Source: Candidatus Sphingobacterium stercorigallinarum
GTDB taxonomy: Bacteria > Bacteroidota > Bacteroidia > Sphingobacteriales > Sphingobacteriaceae
Length of the DNA: 64,000 bases
Reading direction: 5' to 3'
NCBI GenBank assembly: GCA_019115805.1
Contig: DXCW01000220.1
Span: 1-64,000 of the forward strand
Below, piece after piece: positions 20,537 to 30,239 of this stretch. Numbering within the stretch: position 1 is the first letter of the stretch; each line of letters opens with the position of its first letter. The notes beneath the pieces are model-generated. The model was not told where the DNA came from and ran no database searches. It saw nothing but the letters and a program-made list of their open reading frames with translations. A program made the translations under genes and the position numbers.

Positions 20537-20544
20537 TAAATTTG
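20537..20544 (+). promoter_or_regulatory. -7 element TAAATTTG 6 nt before the metZ-like ATG
   Basis: Matches TAnnTTTG; no clear -33 TTG at normal spacing. Confidence 0.35.
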
Positions 20545-20550
20545 TTGACC

Positions 20551-21723
20551 ATGAATAAAGAACAATCCAAAATCATACGCGAGCAAGCTGAACGTTCTTC
20601 CTCACGAGAACATTCAGTTCCTTTATACCTTACCTCAAGTTTTATCTTCGACAATGCCGAACAAGGAAGAGCGGTGTTTGCAGAAGAAGAATCCGCAATG
20701 GTCTATTCTCGATATGCCAACCCGAACACGACGGAGTTCATCAACAAAGTGTGTGTCATGGAGGAAGCAGAAGCGGGCCTAGCGTTTGCCTCTGGTATGG
20801 GGGCTGTTTTCGGATCGTTGGCCACTTTTATTAAACAAGGTGATCATATTGTATCGTCAAGGGCTATTTTTGGTTCTACACACCAGCTGTTTACACAGTT
20901 GTTTCCTCGGTGGGGGGTCACCACGAGTTATGTCGACGCGGTGGATCAAAAAGCTTGGGAAGAAGCCATTCAACCCAATACGAAAATTATTTTTTTGGAA
21001 TCGCCCTCTAATCCGGGTTTAGAACTGGTCGATTTGGAGTGGTTAGCTGGCTTAAAACGCCAACATCCCGATATTATCTTTATCATCGACAACTGTTTTG
21101 CTACGCCCTACTTGCAAAAGCCACTGCCTTACGGCATCGACCTATCAATACATTCTGCAACCAAATACATGGATGGACAGGGTCGTGTCTTAGGTGGGGT
21201 CGTGGTAGGTAAACAAGAGCTAATTGATCAGATCATGTTTCTCATCCGTCATACAGGTCCAGCAATGTCACCATTCAATGCCTGGATTCTATCGAAAAGC
21301 TTAGATACGCTAGGCCTGCGCATGGATCGGCACTGTTCGAATGCGTTGGCTGTCGCAGAAGCTTTGGAGGCGCACAGCGACACGATGCAGGTAAAATATC
21401 CGTTTTTACCTTCTCACCCGCAGTATGAACTCGCTAAATCCCAAATGAAAGGCGGCGGGGGTATCGTTACTTTTGAAATCGAGGGGGGACAAGCGCGTGC
21501 CTTTCGTTTTATCGATGCCTTAGAAATGATTTTGTACACGTCCAATTTAGGCGACTCGCGCAGTATAGCAACTCATCCCGCTTCCACCACGCATTCCAAA
21601 CTCAAAGAAGAAGAACGTTTAGCGCTAGGTATTTCACCAGGTACCATTCGCTTGTCGATTGGTCTGGAAGACCAAGAAGACATCATCGCTGACATTTTAC
21701 AGGCTTTACAAGCCAGTCGATAA
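20551..21723 (+). CDS. metZ: PLP-dependent trans-sulfuration enzyme (O-succinylhomoserine sulfhydrylase / cystathionine gamma-synthase type)
   Basis: YSRYANPNT, IDNCFATPYLQKPLPYGIDLSIHSATKYMDGQGRVLGG, SIGLEDQEDII. Confidence 0.85.
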   Translation: MNKEQSKIIREQAERSSSREHSVPLYLTSSFIFDNAEQGRAVFAEEESAMVYSRYANPNTTEFINKVCVMEEAEAGLAFASGMGAVFGSLATFIKQGDHIVSSRAIFGSTHQLFTQLFPRWGVTTSYVDAVDQKAWEEAIQPNTKIIFLESPSNPGLELVDLEWLAGLKRQHPDIIFIIDNCFATPYLQKPLPYGIDLSIHSATKYMDGQGRVLGGVVVGKQELIDQIMFLIRHTGPAMSPFNAWILSKSLDTLGLRMDRHCSNALAVAEALEAHSDTMQVKYPFLPSHPQYELAKSQMKGGGGIVTFEIEGGQARAFRFIDALEMILYTSNLGDSRSIATHPASTTHSKLKEEERLALGISPGTIRLSIGLEDQEDIIADILQALQASR

Positions 21724-21792
21724 ACAGACAGGGCAGGTTAATGAACACCTGCCCCGTTTCGCTATTTCCACTGATACGTGCCAGCAGACGCA

Positions 21793-22290
21793 TTAAAGCG
21801 CTGCAATCGCTGCATCGTAATTCGGTTCCTCCGCAGTTTCAGCCACCTGTTCGGTATAGGTCACTTTTCCATTGGGATCGATCACGACGACTGAACGACT
21901 CAACAAGCCTTCCAAGGGTCCGTCGGTAAACCGTACGCCGTAATCCTCTGAAAAGGATCCGCCTTTAAAGTCCGATAAGGTCACGACGTTATCCAATCCT
22001 TCGGCGGCACAGAAACGACTGTGAGCGAAGGGAAGATCTTTAGAAATACACAATACCACGGTGTTGTCCAAGCTGCTCGCTTTTTCATTAAATTGACGTA
22101 CCGACGCCGCACAGGTCCCCGTGTCGATACTGGGAAAAATATTTAGAACAACCTGCTTGCCCTGAAAATCTTTCAGCGATTTCTGTGACAAATCCGCAGC
22201 TGTTAAATTGAAATCAGGAGCCACGGCTCCCACCTGGGGTAAATTTCCTACGGTATGGACCGCACTTCCTTTAAATGTAACTTGAGCCAT
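21793..22290 (-). CDS. tpx: thiol peroxidase
   Basis: [36 protein letters not shown]. Confidence 0.95.
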   Translation of the reverse strand: MAQVTFKGSAVHTVGNLPQVGAVAPDFNLTAADLSQKSLKDFQGKQVVLNIFPSIDTGTCAASVRQFNEKASSLDNTVVLCISKDLPFAHSRFCAAEGLDNVVTLSDFKGGSFSEDYGVRFTDGPLEGLLSRSVVVIDPNGKVTYTEQVAETAEEPNYDAAIAAL

Positions 22291-22488
22291 AATTTTATAC
22301 TTGATTGTGTTCTACTTAAACAACCAAGTTACTCCATTTATGTTTGTTATGAAAACATTTTGCTAAATCCTACGAATAAATGACGCGGACCAGCTTTTGT
22401 TAAAATGAACGAACTTTATTATTATTTCAATTTTTTTTACTATGTTAGCATACTAACCTGAAACAGAGACGCTAATCAATTCAACTAG

Positions 22489-23709
22489 ATGAAACAACTA
22501 CTCCTTAGCTTATTTCTCCTCTCGCCTGCATTGATTTGGGCGCAAGGTTCGCAGGTAAACACGCAGAGTCAAAAAGCCGTTGGAATGGCGGGTGCGGGGT
22601 CTGCCCTGTTTATTGACGAGTCCTCGATTGTCTACAATCCGGGAGCACTTGTAAAAATGGATCACAACGCTGTGCAAATTGGTGGGAGCGCCATAATGTA
22701 TCGTTCGGCCTTCCGAGAAGCAGGAAGCGCTGATGTCCACCATACTAAATTTCAGATCTCACCGCCTTTCGGTGCCTATGCCGTGTTCGGACCGAAAGGG
22801 TCATGGTGGAAAGCTGGAATTGGCGTATATACGCCTTTCGGCGGAGCAGTAGATTGGGGAAGGGACTGGCCTGGCCGGTATTCGCTCACCCATTTGTCTA
22901 TGCGAGCGATTTATATACAGCCCACCTTGAGTTTCAAAATTACCGATGAGTTTAGTGTGGGGGGTGGTTTTGTTTACAACATCGGCTTGGTCGACTTAGG
23001 CCGCGCATTGCCGGTGTTCCATCCCGATGGAACTGCTGGACAAGCCACTTTAAAGGGCACAGGAACCGGCATGGGCTACAATATTGGTGTACACTATAAC
23101 CTGGCAGATCAATTTTCATTATCATTGAACTACCGGTCGCAGGTCACCACAACCTTAGAAGGAGGCGATGCGAGCTTCGATGTGCCAAGCGCGTTGGCTA
23201 GCAGTTTTCCGAATGGAAAGTTTGATGCGGAACTTCCCTTACCCGCCTCATTTAATATCGGCTTGGCTTTCCCGATTTCCGAGCGAGTAGATCTCGCACT
23301 TGACGGCTCGTTCATTGGCTACAGCATTTATAAAGAGTTGGCCTTTGATTACCACACCAACACACCGGTATTGGAAGATACGCGTTCGATCAAAAAGTAC
23401 GAAAATGCTTTTTCAGGAAAGGCAGGGATCAATTACGAAGTCAACGATAAGCTGGATCTCCGTGTAGGGGCGGGTTATGTATACACTCCCGTACCGGCGA
23501 AGTACGTCTATCCAGAAACCCCAGACAACAACCGGATGATGGCAGCAGGTGGTTTGACCTATAGGTTCTCTCCCAACTGGTCCATGTCGGCAGCTTATGT
23601 TTTCCAAAAGATACTAAAACGTACGACCACGAATGCAGAAACACAACTGCGCGGATCTTATGAAACCAATATCCACGCGCCTGGTCTTTCGGTTTCCTAC
23701 GCGTGGTAA
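22489..23709 (+). CDS. OmpP1/FadL family outer membrane transporter
   Basis: Signal peptide; GAGSALFIDESSIVYNPGAL; beta-barrel with C-terminal aromatic. Confidence 0.9.
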   Translation: MKQLLLSLFLLSPALIWAQGSQVNTQSQKAVGMAGAGSALFIDESSIVYNPGALVKMDHNAVQIGGSAIMYRSAFREAGSADVHHTKFQISPPFGAYAVFGPKGSWWKAGIGVYTPFGGAVDWGRDWPGRYSLTHLSMRAIYIQPTLSFKITDEFSVGGGFVYNIGLVDLGRALPVFHPDGTAGQATLKGTGTGMGYNIGVHYNLADQFSLSLNYRSQVTTTLEGGDASFDVPSALASSFPNGKFDAELPLPASFNIGLAFPISERVDLALDGSFIGYSIYKELAFDYHTNTPVLEDTRSIKKYENAFSGKAGINYEVNDKLDLRVGAGYVYTPVPAKYVYPETPDNNRMMAAGGLTYRFSPNWSMSAAYVFQKILKRTTTNAETQLRGSYETNIHAPGLSVSYAW

Positions 23710-23731
23710 GTCTCTATTTAAGCAGAATACA

Positions 23732-25042
23732 ATGAAAAAGAACTTCAAATTATATACCGCGATCTTGAGTATTGGCGTGCTAACCGGATGCGCACCCGAT
23801 ATGGACGGTGATTTTCAAGCAGAAAAAGGCACGGCTGATTTCTCCACGTACATCGCTGTAGGAAACTCACTAACAGCCGGATACGCCGACGGGGGCTTAT
23901 ATCTAGAGGGGCAACAAGTCGCATTCCCAAACTTGATTGCCGAGCAGCTTGCCTCGGTAGGTGGCGGCGAGTTCACCTCACCCTTTTTCAGCAGAGAGCA
24001 GGAAAACGGCTCCGGATATCTACAATTAATCGCTCTAGATCAGGGAAATCCGGTGACCGAACCGGTGACCGACAAGCTCGCCCTGCGCGGTCAAAACGAT
24101 CAGGGAGGCCCACTGTATACCAAACATCTTGAGCCCATACAAAATCTCGGCGTGCCGGGTATGCGTCTGGATTTAGCGATGGTCCCCGGTGTAGGATCAA
24201 CCCTAGGAAATCCCTTTTTTGAACGGTTACTTCCAGATGAGGTCGCGTCCGCTACTCGGTATATCGATTTCGCGGCAGGACACGATCACACATTTTTTTC
24301 GTTTTGGCTTGGCAATAATGACGTATTGGGCTATGCGACCAATGGCGCGGTGTCACGTCCGGACGATCCCACCACACGGTTAATTTCGGTACCTGAATTT
24401 GAAGGAGCGTATCGTACTTTCATAGAGGCGTTAACCGTAAAAAGTCAAAAGGGCGTGGTCGCCACTATTCCAGATGTCACCGCTGTCCCTTTTTTCAACA
24501 CAGTCACCACGGCATTGCTAAACGCTGCCGTAGAGGAAGCTTCCGGAGGACAAGCTAACACCGTCTACATAGCGACCAAAACAGGAGCCCGGGAAGCCTC
24601 CACCGATGACTTGTTTATCTTGACTTTTCCCAGCGATTTGTTAGCCCAACCGAACCAGCAGGGCATTCCTTACGGTCTGCATCCCGCAAACCCAATCGAG
24701 GATCATTACGTACTGGATAGCGATGAGGTAAAAGAGGTAGCCGCTCGCGTGAAGCAACTCAATGCTAAAATCATGGAGATTGCCGAGGAGAACGACTTGG
24801 CCGTAGCGGATGTATATGCATTTCTAAATAAAGTCAAAACAGGCTATGTCTATAACGGCATCGCCATCAGCTCCGCTTACATTACCGGGAATGCATTTTC
24901 TCTGGACGGCATACATCTCACACCAATTGGAAACGCGATCGTCGCAAACCTGTTTATTGATGCGATTAATAAACAGTATAAAGCAGACGTACCAAAAATT
25001 GACATTACCTCCTATCGAGGCATCAAGTACCCGAATAATTAA
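23732..25042 (+). CDS. SGNH/GDSL hydrolase family lipoprotein
   Basis: Lipobox LTGCAPD; AVGNSLTAGYADGG (block I), FWLGNNDVLG, DGIHLTPIGNA (catalytic D-x-x-H). Confidence 0.9.
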   Translation: MKKNFKLYTAILSIGVLTGCAPDMDGDFQAEKGTADFSTYIAVGNSLTAGYADGGLYLEGQQVAFPNLIAEQLASVGGGEFTSPFFSREQENGSGYLQLIALDQGNPVTEPVTDKLALRGQNDQGGPLYTKHLEPIQNLGVPGMRLDLAMVPGVGSTLGNPFFERLLPDEVASATRYIDFAAGHDHTFFSFWLGNNDVLGYATNGAVSRPDDPTTRLISVPEFEGAYRTFIEALTVKSQKGVVATIPDVTAVPFFNTVTTALLNAAVEEASGGQANTVYIATKTGAREASTDDLFILTFPSDLLAQPNQQGIPYGLHPANPIEDHYVLDSDEVKEVAARVKQLNAKIMEIAEENDLAVADVYAFLNKVKTGYVYNGIAISSAYITGNAFSLDGIHLTPIGNAIVANLFIDAINKQYKADVPKIDITSYRGIKYPNN

Positions 25043-25058
25043 TGCGCTAACACGCGCT

Positions 25059-25089
25059 GGGGGTTGACAGATGACAACCCCCTTTTTTT
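25059..25089 (+). terminator. terminator after SGNH hydrolase gene
   Basis: GGGGGTTG-ACAGATGA-CAACCCCC then TTTTTTT. Confidence 0.88.
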
Positions 25090-25519
25090 ATTATGAATTG
25101 TGATTTTTATCTGGGCGCCGGTTCGATTGTGCCCGTGTATGCACAACCTCAAATCTGTGATAAAACGATCTGTACAGGTTTATTGATCTCGTGCCCCCCT
25201 TTCCAGCGCGGGGCGCGTTGTTCTGAGAAACATTTGATAAGAAACGTCCGTAATCTGCACCTTCTTTCCCTTCTTCTTGTTCTTCTTCGAATATACCTTT
25301 ATCAATAGATACATCGACGTCCTCTGATGATCAACAGCTCAGTTAAATAGGTGAACACGTGTCTAATTTGCCGAAGCATTATCGTTTTCCCAACCGATGC
25401 GTTACATCTCATTAACAATTGGTAAAGAGAACAACGATCGAGCAGTTAGCTATCAGCGTTTCACCTGCCGTACACCTTTGATGTATATTTCCTTAAATCC
25501 GCAAATAGATAAATAAAAA

Positions 25520-25574
25520 GAGCCGAAATAGGCCTGAATTTATTGGATTCAGGCTTTTCCGGCTCATTTTTTTT
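25520..25574 (+). terminator. terminator-like hairpin inside IS, upstream of transposase
   Basis: GAGCCGAAATAGGCCTGAAT-N-ATTCAGGCTTTTCCGGCTC followed by ATTTTTTTT. Confidence 0.75.
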
Positions 25575-25613
25575 CACTTATTTAGATGATACCACTCAGA
25601 TAAATAAGTTGGC

Positions 25614-26903
25614 ATGAAAGTAACCAATTCATCAGAAAAAATCACACCCTTTGGCGGCTTTAATTTTGTTTTCAATTCGTTTAAAGATTCCGGCCTTCCG
25701 GATCTGATAGATAATCAGCTGGGGATGAGGGTAAAGACCTTCGGCTTTTCCTATAGCGATATTTTCACCAACCACCTTGCCATCTATTTAAACGGAGGGG
25801 ACTGTACAGAGGATGTCAATGACCATCTCAGGGAACATCTGCGCAATGTCAGGGGTATTCAGGTGTGCAGTGCGGATACCATCCTCCGGGGCATCAAGGA
25901 ACTGGCCACTGCTACCGAAGTCTTTGAAAATCCTGTTACCGGGGTAAAGCACGGCTTCAACCTGAATCCTAAACTCAATGACTTACTGGTAAAGGCATTA
26001 AAGCTGACCGGCCAGCTCAGGGAAAACAAACGGTATGACCTTGACTATGACAACCAGGTCCAGCCGACAGAGAAATACGATGCTGGAATGACTTATAAAA
26101 AGACATACGGCTACCAGCCGGGAATAGCCTCCATAGACAACATGCCGGTATACCTGGAGGGCAGGAACGGAAACAGTCCGGCAAAATACCTTCAGGCAGA
26201 GACGCTGGAAAGGGCGTTTGCCAGCCTGGCCGGTAACCGGATCAGCATAGGCAGGTTCAGGGCCGATTCGGCTTCTTACCAGAAAGAGGTAGTGGACATG
26301 GTGGAACAGAACTGCAGGTCTTTTTACATCAGGGCAAACCGATGTGCAAAGATGGATGGGATGATCGGATCTGTCCCCGAAGGGGACTGGGAGAAGACCC
26401 GCCTGGGCATCCAGGAGATGGAGGTGGCCGACATCCCCGGTTACAGACCGTTTGGCGGGGACAACCCCTACCGGCTGGTCATCAGCAGGATAAAGAGAAG
26501 GGATGCACAGACCGATATGTTCAGCGGTGGGGCCTATACCTACAGGGGCATCCTGACCAATGACTTGGAGAGTCCCAATAAGGAAGTGGTGGCCTTCTAT
26601 AATGCCAGAGGGGAAAGCGAGCGGATTTTCGATGTGATGAACAACGACTTCGGTTGGGCCAAAATGCCCTGCTCTTTTTTATCGGAGAATACCGCCTTTA
26701 TGATCATGACGGCCATCTACGCCAATTTTTACAGTTACCTGGTCGGAGAATATTCCAAAAAGCTTTCCTGGCTGAAACCCAACTATAGGCTGAAAAAATT
26801 CATCTTCCGTTTCATAACAGTGGCGGGGAAATGGATCAGGACGGGAAGAAACTATGTGCTCAAGCTATATACCGAAAAGGACTACTCGCCTTTATTGACC
26901 TAA
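25614..26903 (+). CDS. IS1380 family transposase
   Basis: 429-aa intact ORF bracketed by the IRs; FGGFNFVFNSFKDSGL...SADTILRGIKEL...YDAGMTYKKTYGYQPG and C-terminal KLSWLKPNYRLKKFIFRFI. Confidence 0.9.
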   Translation: MKVTNSSEKITPFGGFNFVFNSFKDSGLPDLIDNQLGMRVKTFGFSYSDIFTNHLAIYLNGGDCTEDVNDHLREHLRNVRGIQVCSADTILRGIKELATATEVFENPVTGVKHGFNLNPKLNDLLVKALKLTGQLRENKRYDLDYDNQVQPTEKYDAGMTYKKTYGYQPGIASIDNMPVYLEGRNGNSPAKYLQAETLERAFASLAGNRISIGRFRADSASYQKEVVDMVEQNCRSFYIRANRCAKMDGMIGSVPEGDWEKTRLGIQEMEVADIPGYRPFGGDNPYRLVISRIKRRDAQTDMFSGGAYTYRGILTNDLESPNKEVVAFYNARGESERIFDVMNNDFGWAKMPCSFLSENTAFMIMTAIYANFYSYLVGEYSKKLSWLKPNYRLKKFIFRFITVAGKWIRTGRNYVLKLYTEKDYSPLLT

Positions 26904-27204
26904 AGCCAAATAAGCAACCGTGCAACCTGTTGAAAATCAATAACATTACAGGGAAGCTATGTCTTAGCCTGCCAGAAAACGACAAAAAAACCGGAAAAAC
27001 CTCCTCTGTACCAGTTTGGCCCAGCAATTCACACTGACTACTTCCCGGCACCCGGTCAGTAACGACCCAAAAGGGACAAAAATAAAAGCAAAATGGTTGC
27101 TATATTTAATCTTTAAACATCCTAATTAACTACCTGCGGATTTTAGGTATTTACAAAAACTTTATTTTAAAATCACTAGATTTACCACATCAAGTTTAAA
27201 AATC

Positions 27205-27627
27205 ATGAAAATTGAGTTAACCAGACAGAACCAAGGTGTGCATTTTCAGGCCTCTAGCGAAACATCAGATATCAAGGTTCAAATCGACGGTCCTGAGTCT
27301 ATTGGCGGTGAAGGTAAAGGCGTCCGGCCAATGGAGATGGTCTTGATGGCCTTGGGTTCATGTAGCGTCTTTGATTTAACCACCATTCTACAGAAGCAAC
27401 GTCAACACGTGGAAGACATTCATGTAGAGGTAGAAGGGCAACGCCGCGAGGAAATACCCAATATTTTCACTCACATCCATATTGGCTTCCGTCTGACAGG
27501 GACAATTGATAGAGAAAAAGCAGAGCGGGCCGCTGAGCTTGCCGTTAAAAAGTACTGTTCTGTACACGACATGTTGGCACAGGGTGGTGTAGAGATCACC
27601 TACAGCTTGCAAATCGATTCACAATAA
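27205..27627 (+). CDS. OsmC family protein
   Basis: GVRPMEMVLMALGSCSVFDLTTILQKQR; AVKKYCSVHDML. Confidence 0.93.
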   Translation: MKIELTRQNQGVHFQASSETSDIKVQIDGPESIGGEGKGVRPMEMVLMALGSCSVFDLTTILQKQRQHVEDIHVEVEGQRREEIPNIFTHIHIGFRLTGTIDREKAERAAELAVKKYCSVHDMLAQGGVEITYSLQIDSQ

Positions 27628-27686
27628 GCGGCGCGAGGCGTAAATCATCAAAAGTCACGAACCTGCTTACCCCTGCTCGTGGGGAC

Positions 27687-28694
27687 TTACTTCAGCACCA
27701 GCTTAGAAGGGAAAACGACTTGTTGCGGCTTCTCTTCCTTCTTATCGATTAAGTCAAACAGGATTTCGGCTGCCTTCTGCGCCTGTTTTTCTGGGTATTG
27801 CTCAATGCTACCCATTGGGGGATTATCCATGTATTTCCACAACGGATAATTCGCATAGCTGATGAAATACATATCTTGATTGAGCACGATACCACGCTGC
27901 TTCGCATAGTGAATCAGGTCCAATGTGACAAAGTCATTAAAGGAGACGACGGCGGATGGCCGATCGGCAAGATTACAAATCTGCTCCATGGCCTGCTCAT
28001 TTCCGGCTTCGGTCAGGTCGGTGTTAACGATGAAGCTTTCCTGTTCCGAGATACCTTGCAAGACCAACGCATTACGAAACGCAGCAGCTCGCTCTTTGGA
28101 AGCCAGCAGCGCCTCCGGTCCATTGATCATCGCTATTTTACGGTGTCCACGCTCAACGAACGCGGCAATCGCTTCGGTCATTCCCGAAGACAGATCACAA
28201 AACACTTTGTTCACATCAGGCAGGTCCGGTACGCAATCGAAAAAGACAATGGGAATATCGGTCTTGGTGAGCATTTCCAAAAAGTCCGTATCCTTCGTGT
28301 TTTTACTCATGGACATCAGGATACCGTCTACCCGATGTTTCTTAAACGTTTGGATAATATTCAATTCCCGACCCGCGTCGTCTAACGATTGGCCTAATAG
28401 TACGGTATATTTCTTATCCTCGGCCACGCTTTCCACCATACTGATCGCTTCGGAGAAAAACGGCTCGGACAATTTGGGTAAAATGACCCCAATGGTAAAG
28501 GTTTTACGTTGTTTAAAAAATATGGCCGTTTGATTCGGCTCATATGCCATCTCTTCTGCCATTTGCTTTACACGCATTGTGGTCACCAATCCTATACTAG
28601 GGTGATCATTTAGAGCACGAGACACGGTAGAAGGAGAGATTTTTAACTTTCTTGCAATTTCCTTAATCGTCGTTGGTTTATTCGTTCCCGCCAT
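27687..28694 (-). CDS. LacI family transcriptional regulator
   Basis: TTIKEIARKLKISPSTVSRALNDHPSIG HTH plus periplasmic-binding-like core. Confidence 0.95.
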   Translation of the reverse strand: MAGTNKPTTIKEIARKLKISPSTVSRALNDHPSIGLVTTMRVKQMAEEMAYEPNQTAIFFKQRKTFTIGVILPKLSEPFFSEAISMVESVAEDKKYTVLLGQSLDDAGRELNIIQTFKKHRVDGILMSMSKNTKDTDFLEMLTKTDIPIVFFDCVPDLPDVNKVFCDLSSGMTEAIAAFVERGHRKIAMINGPEALLASKERAAAFRNALVLQGISEQESFIVNTDLTEAGNEQAMEQICNLADRPSAVVSFNDFVTLDLIHYAKQRGIVLNQDMYFISYANYPLWKYMDNPPMGSIEQYPEKQAQKAAEILFDLIDKKEEKPQQVVFPSKLVLK

Positions 28695-28722
28695 ACCGGT
28701 AAAGTTAACAATTATATCCTGA

Positions 28723-30183
28723 TTATTTCTGTTTTTTCATCCCACGAATGGGTCTAGCATTGATTTTACGACTGGTTTCCGGATCGGATATGCCGCTTCT
28801 AGCATCCGCCTTCTGCGCGGTCGTCCGGCCTGAGAACACCCCTTTAGTAATGTGGTCAATTGCCGATTTGGTCATGTTTTCATTGGGATCGCCAAAATCA
28901 AGATAGTAGTTATCAAATACGCCACTTTTGGTCGCCGGTATCCCGTCCCAGTAATCGGTAAATCCATCGGCGTTGACGATTTTAAACGATGCAGCCCACA
29001 AGCCCAGATCGTCGGAGATATCCTCTCGGAAAAAGCCCACAGGTTTTCCATAGGTCGCCCGATTATCCGCAATAATCTGTACGTCCATATAGGGCATCAG
29101 CGCGGCGATGACAATCTCGCTGGCCGACGCCGTATTATCGGTAACTAGAAAATACACGCGACGCAAATCGAGTTGACTTTTGCGGGCAAAAATTTCGTCG
29201 GCAAACTCCTTATCGCCTCGGTCCCGTTCTTCAGCAAGTCTTTGGTTCACATCGTAACTGAACATCGTCTTTTTATCTCCCGCCACATTGATCACTTTAT
29301 TCGCGAAATGAACGGCCGTACTCACGTATCCCCCCACATTATAGCGAAAATCGAGAATCAACTCGTCGATCCGATCCGGCCCGGAACCAAATCGATCGAA
29401 AATAGCTTCCAAATTATCATAGAGCGGTGTAGTCGCTCCGCCCTGTCTATACAGCTCCTCAAATGAGGACAAGGCTAAATAGCCAATCCGGTCCCCACCC
29501 CGATGGTATACAGTATCGCGAACAAGGGGATCTATTTCATAGCTGGTATACGTCATGTCGAATTCCTTTTCGCCTCCACTCTCGTCATACACAACCATGT
29601 TCAACTGGTCCTGCAGCACGTACCGCTCCACATTGGGCACATTAGCACCGACCATATCGCGGTCACCTTGCATTTCAATAACCCGTTGCCCTCGCCGCAT
29701 ACCGGCTTCGGCAGCCGGCGACCCTCCCTCAACGAAATACACGTATATGCTATCGGTGCGGCCACCACCCGCAGCGAGATAAAAACCATAGCCTTCGGCC
29801 CGATCGGCACGAGCAGCACTGCTGGATGCATCGCTTAAATCTTCGAGCCAGGAAAAGCGGTCTAATGGCCCGCTATAGTCCGGGTGATAGACAAAATCAG
29901 TCTTCTCTGGAGTTTGCGATTTTAAATAAGCGAGTAATCTCTCCGGATCAGTATAATTATCCGTTAGATCAGAGATTGGGTCGACCACTTCGATTGAAGA
30001 CGCCCAATAAGAAAGTTGTTTGTACTTACTGTACACACTGTCCAGTACTTGCTCAGCGGCGGTTCGGTCTCCATCCTCCCCAGGTCGCGGCGGAGGACTA
30101 ATTTTCCCAGGATCCTTTTTGCATCCGACAAGCGCTACCAGCAAAAGAACCGGAAGTAATCCAAAACTATATTTATTCATCAT
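28723..30183 (-). CDS. S41 family peptidase, PDZ-containing lipoprotein
   Basis: Lipobox ALVGCKKD; PDZ AAEAGMRRGQRVIEMQG; TDNTASASEIVIAALMPY. Confidence 0.88.
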   Translation of the reverse strand: MMNKYSFGLLPVLLLVALVGCKKDPGKISPPPRPGEDGDRTAAEQVLDSVYSKYKQLSYWASSIEVVDPISDLTDNYTDPERLLAYLKSQTPEKTDFVYHPDYSGPLDRFSWLEDLSDASSSAARADRAEGYGFYLAAGGGRTDSIYVYFVEGGSPAAEAGMRRGQRVIEMQGDRDMVGANVPNVERYVLQDQLNMVVYDESGGEKEFDMTYTSYEIDPLVRDTVYHRGGDRIGYLALSSFEELYRQGGATTPLYDNLEAIFDRFGSGPDRIDELILDFRYNVGGYVSTAVHFANKVINVAGDKKTMFSYDVNQRLAEERDRGDKEFADEIFARKSQLDLRRVYFLVTDNTASASEIVIAALMPYMDVQIIADNRATYGKPVGFFREDISDDLGLWAASFKIVNADGFTDYWDGIPATKSGVFDNYYLDFGDPNENMTKSAIDHITKGVFSGRTTAQKADARSGISDPETSRKINARPIRGMKKQK

Positions 30184-30239
30184 TTGTTGTCCATAAAAAA
30201 AGGGTATTACCTGATTTGACCGCTCGTACGACAAAAGGA

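Larger units (their letters stand above)
25491..27147 (+). mobile_element. complete IS1380-family insertion sequence
   Basis: Imperfect terminal inverted repeats CCTTAAATCCGCAAATAGATAAA (25491-25513) and CCTAAAATCCGCAGGTAGTTAAT (complement of 27125-27147); flanking 5-bp direct repeat TATTT at 25486-25490 and 27148-27152. Confidence 0.93.

Noticed and set aside
21730-21753. GGGCAGGT/ACCTGCCC hairpin after the metZ-like gene
   Set aside because: Likely a weak terminator for convergent genes but lacks a T-tract; not listed as a feature
25120-25140. GGTTCGATT string resembling a tRNA T-loop
   Set aside because: No matching T-stem, acceptor stem or anticodon arm around it
25093-25308. 71-aa ORF upstream of the IS
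   Set aside because: Starts just past a terminator, no promoter or homology cue, sits in low-information intergenic DNA
27798-28533. 195-aa and 202-aa plus-strand ORFs
   Set aside because: Both lie antisense to the clear LacI gene and overlap each other in different frames
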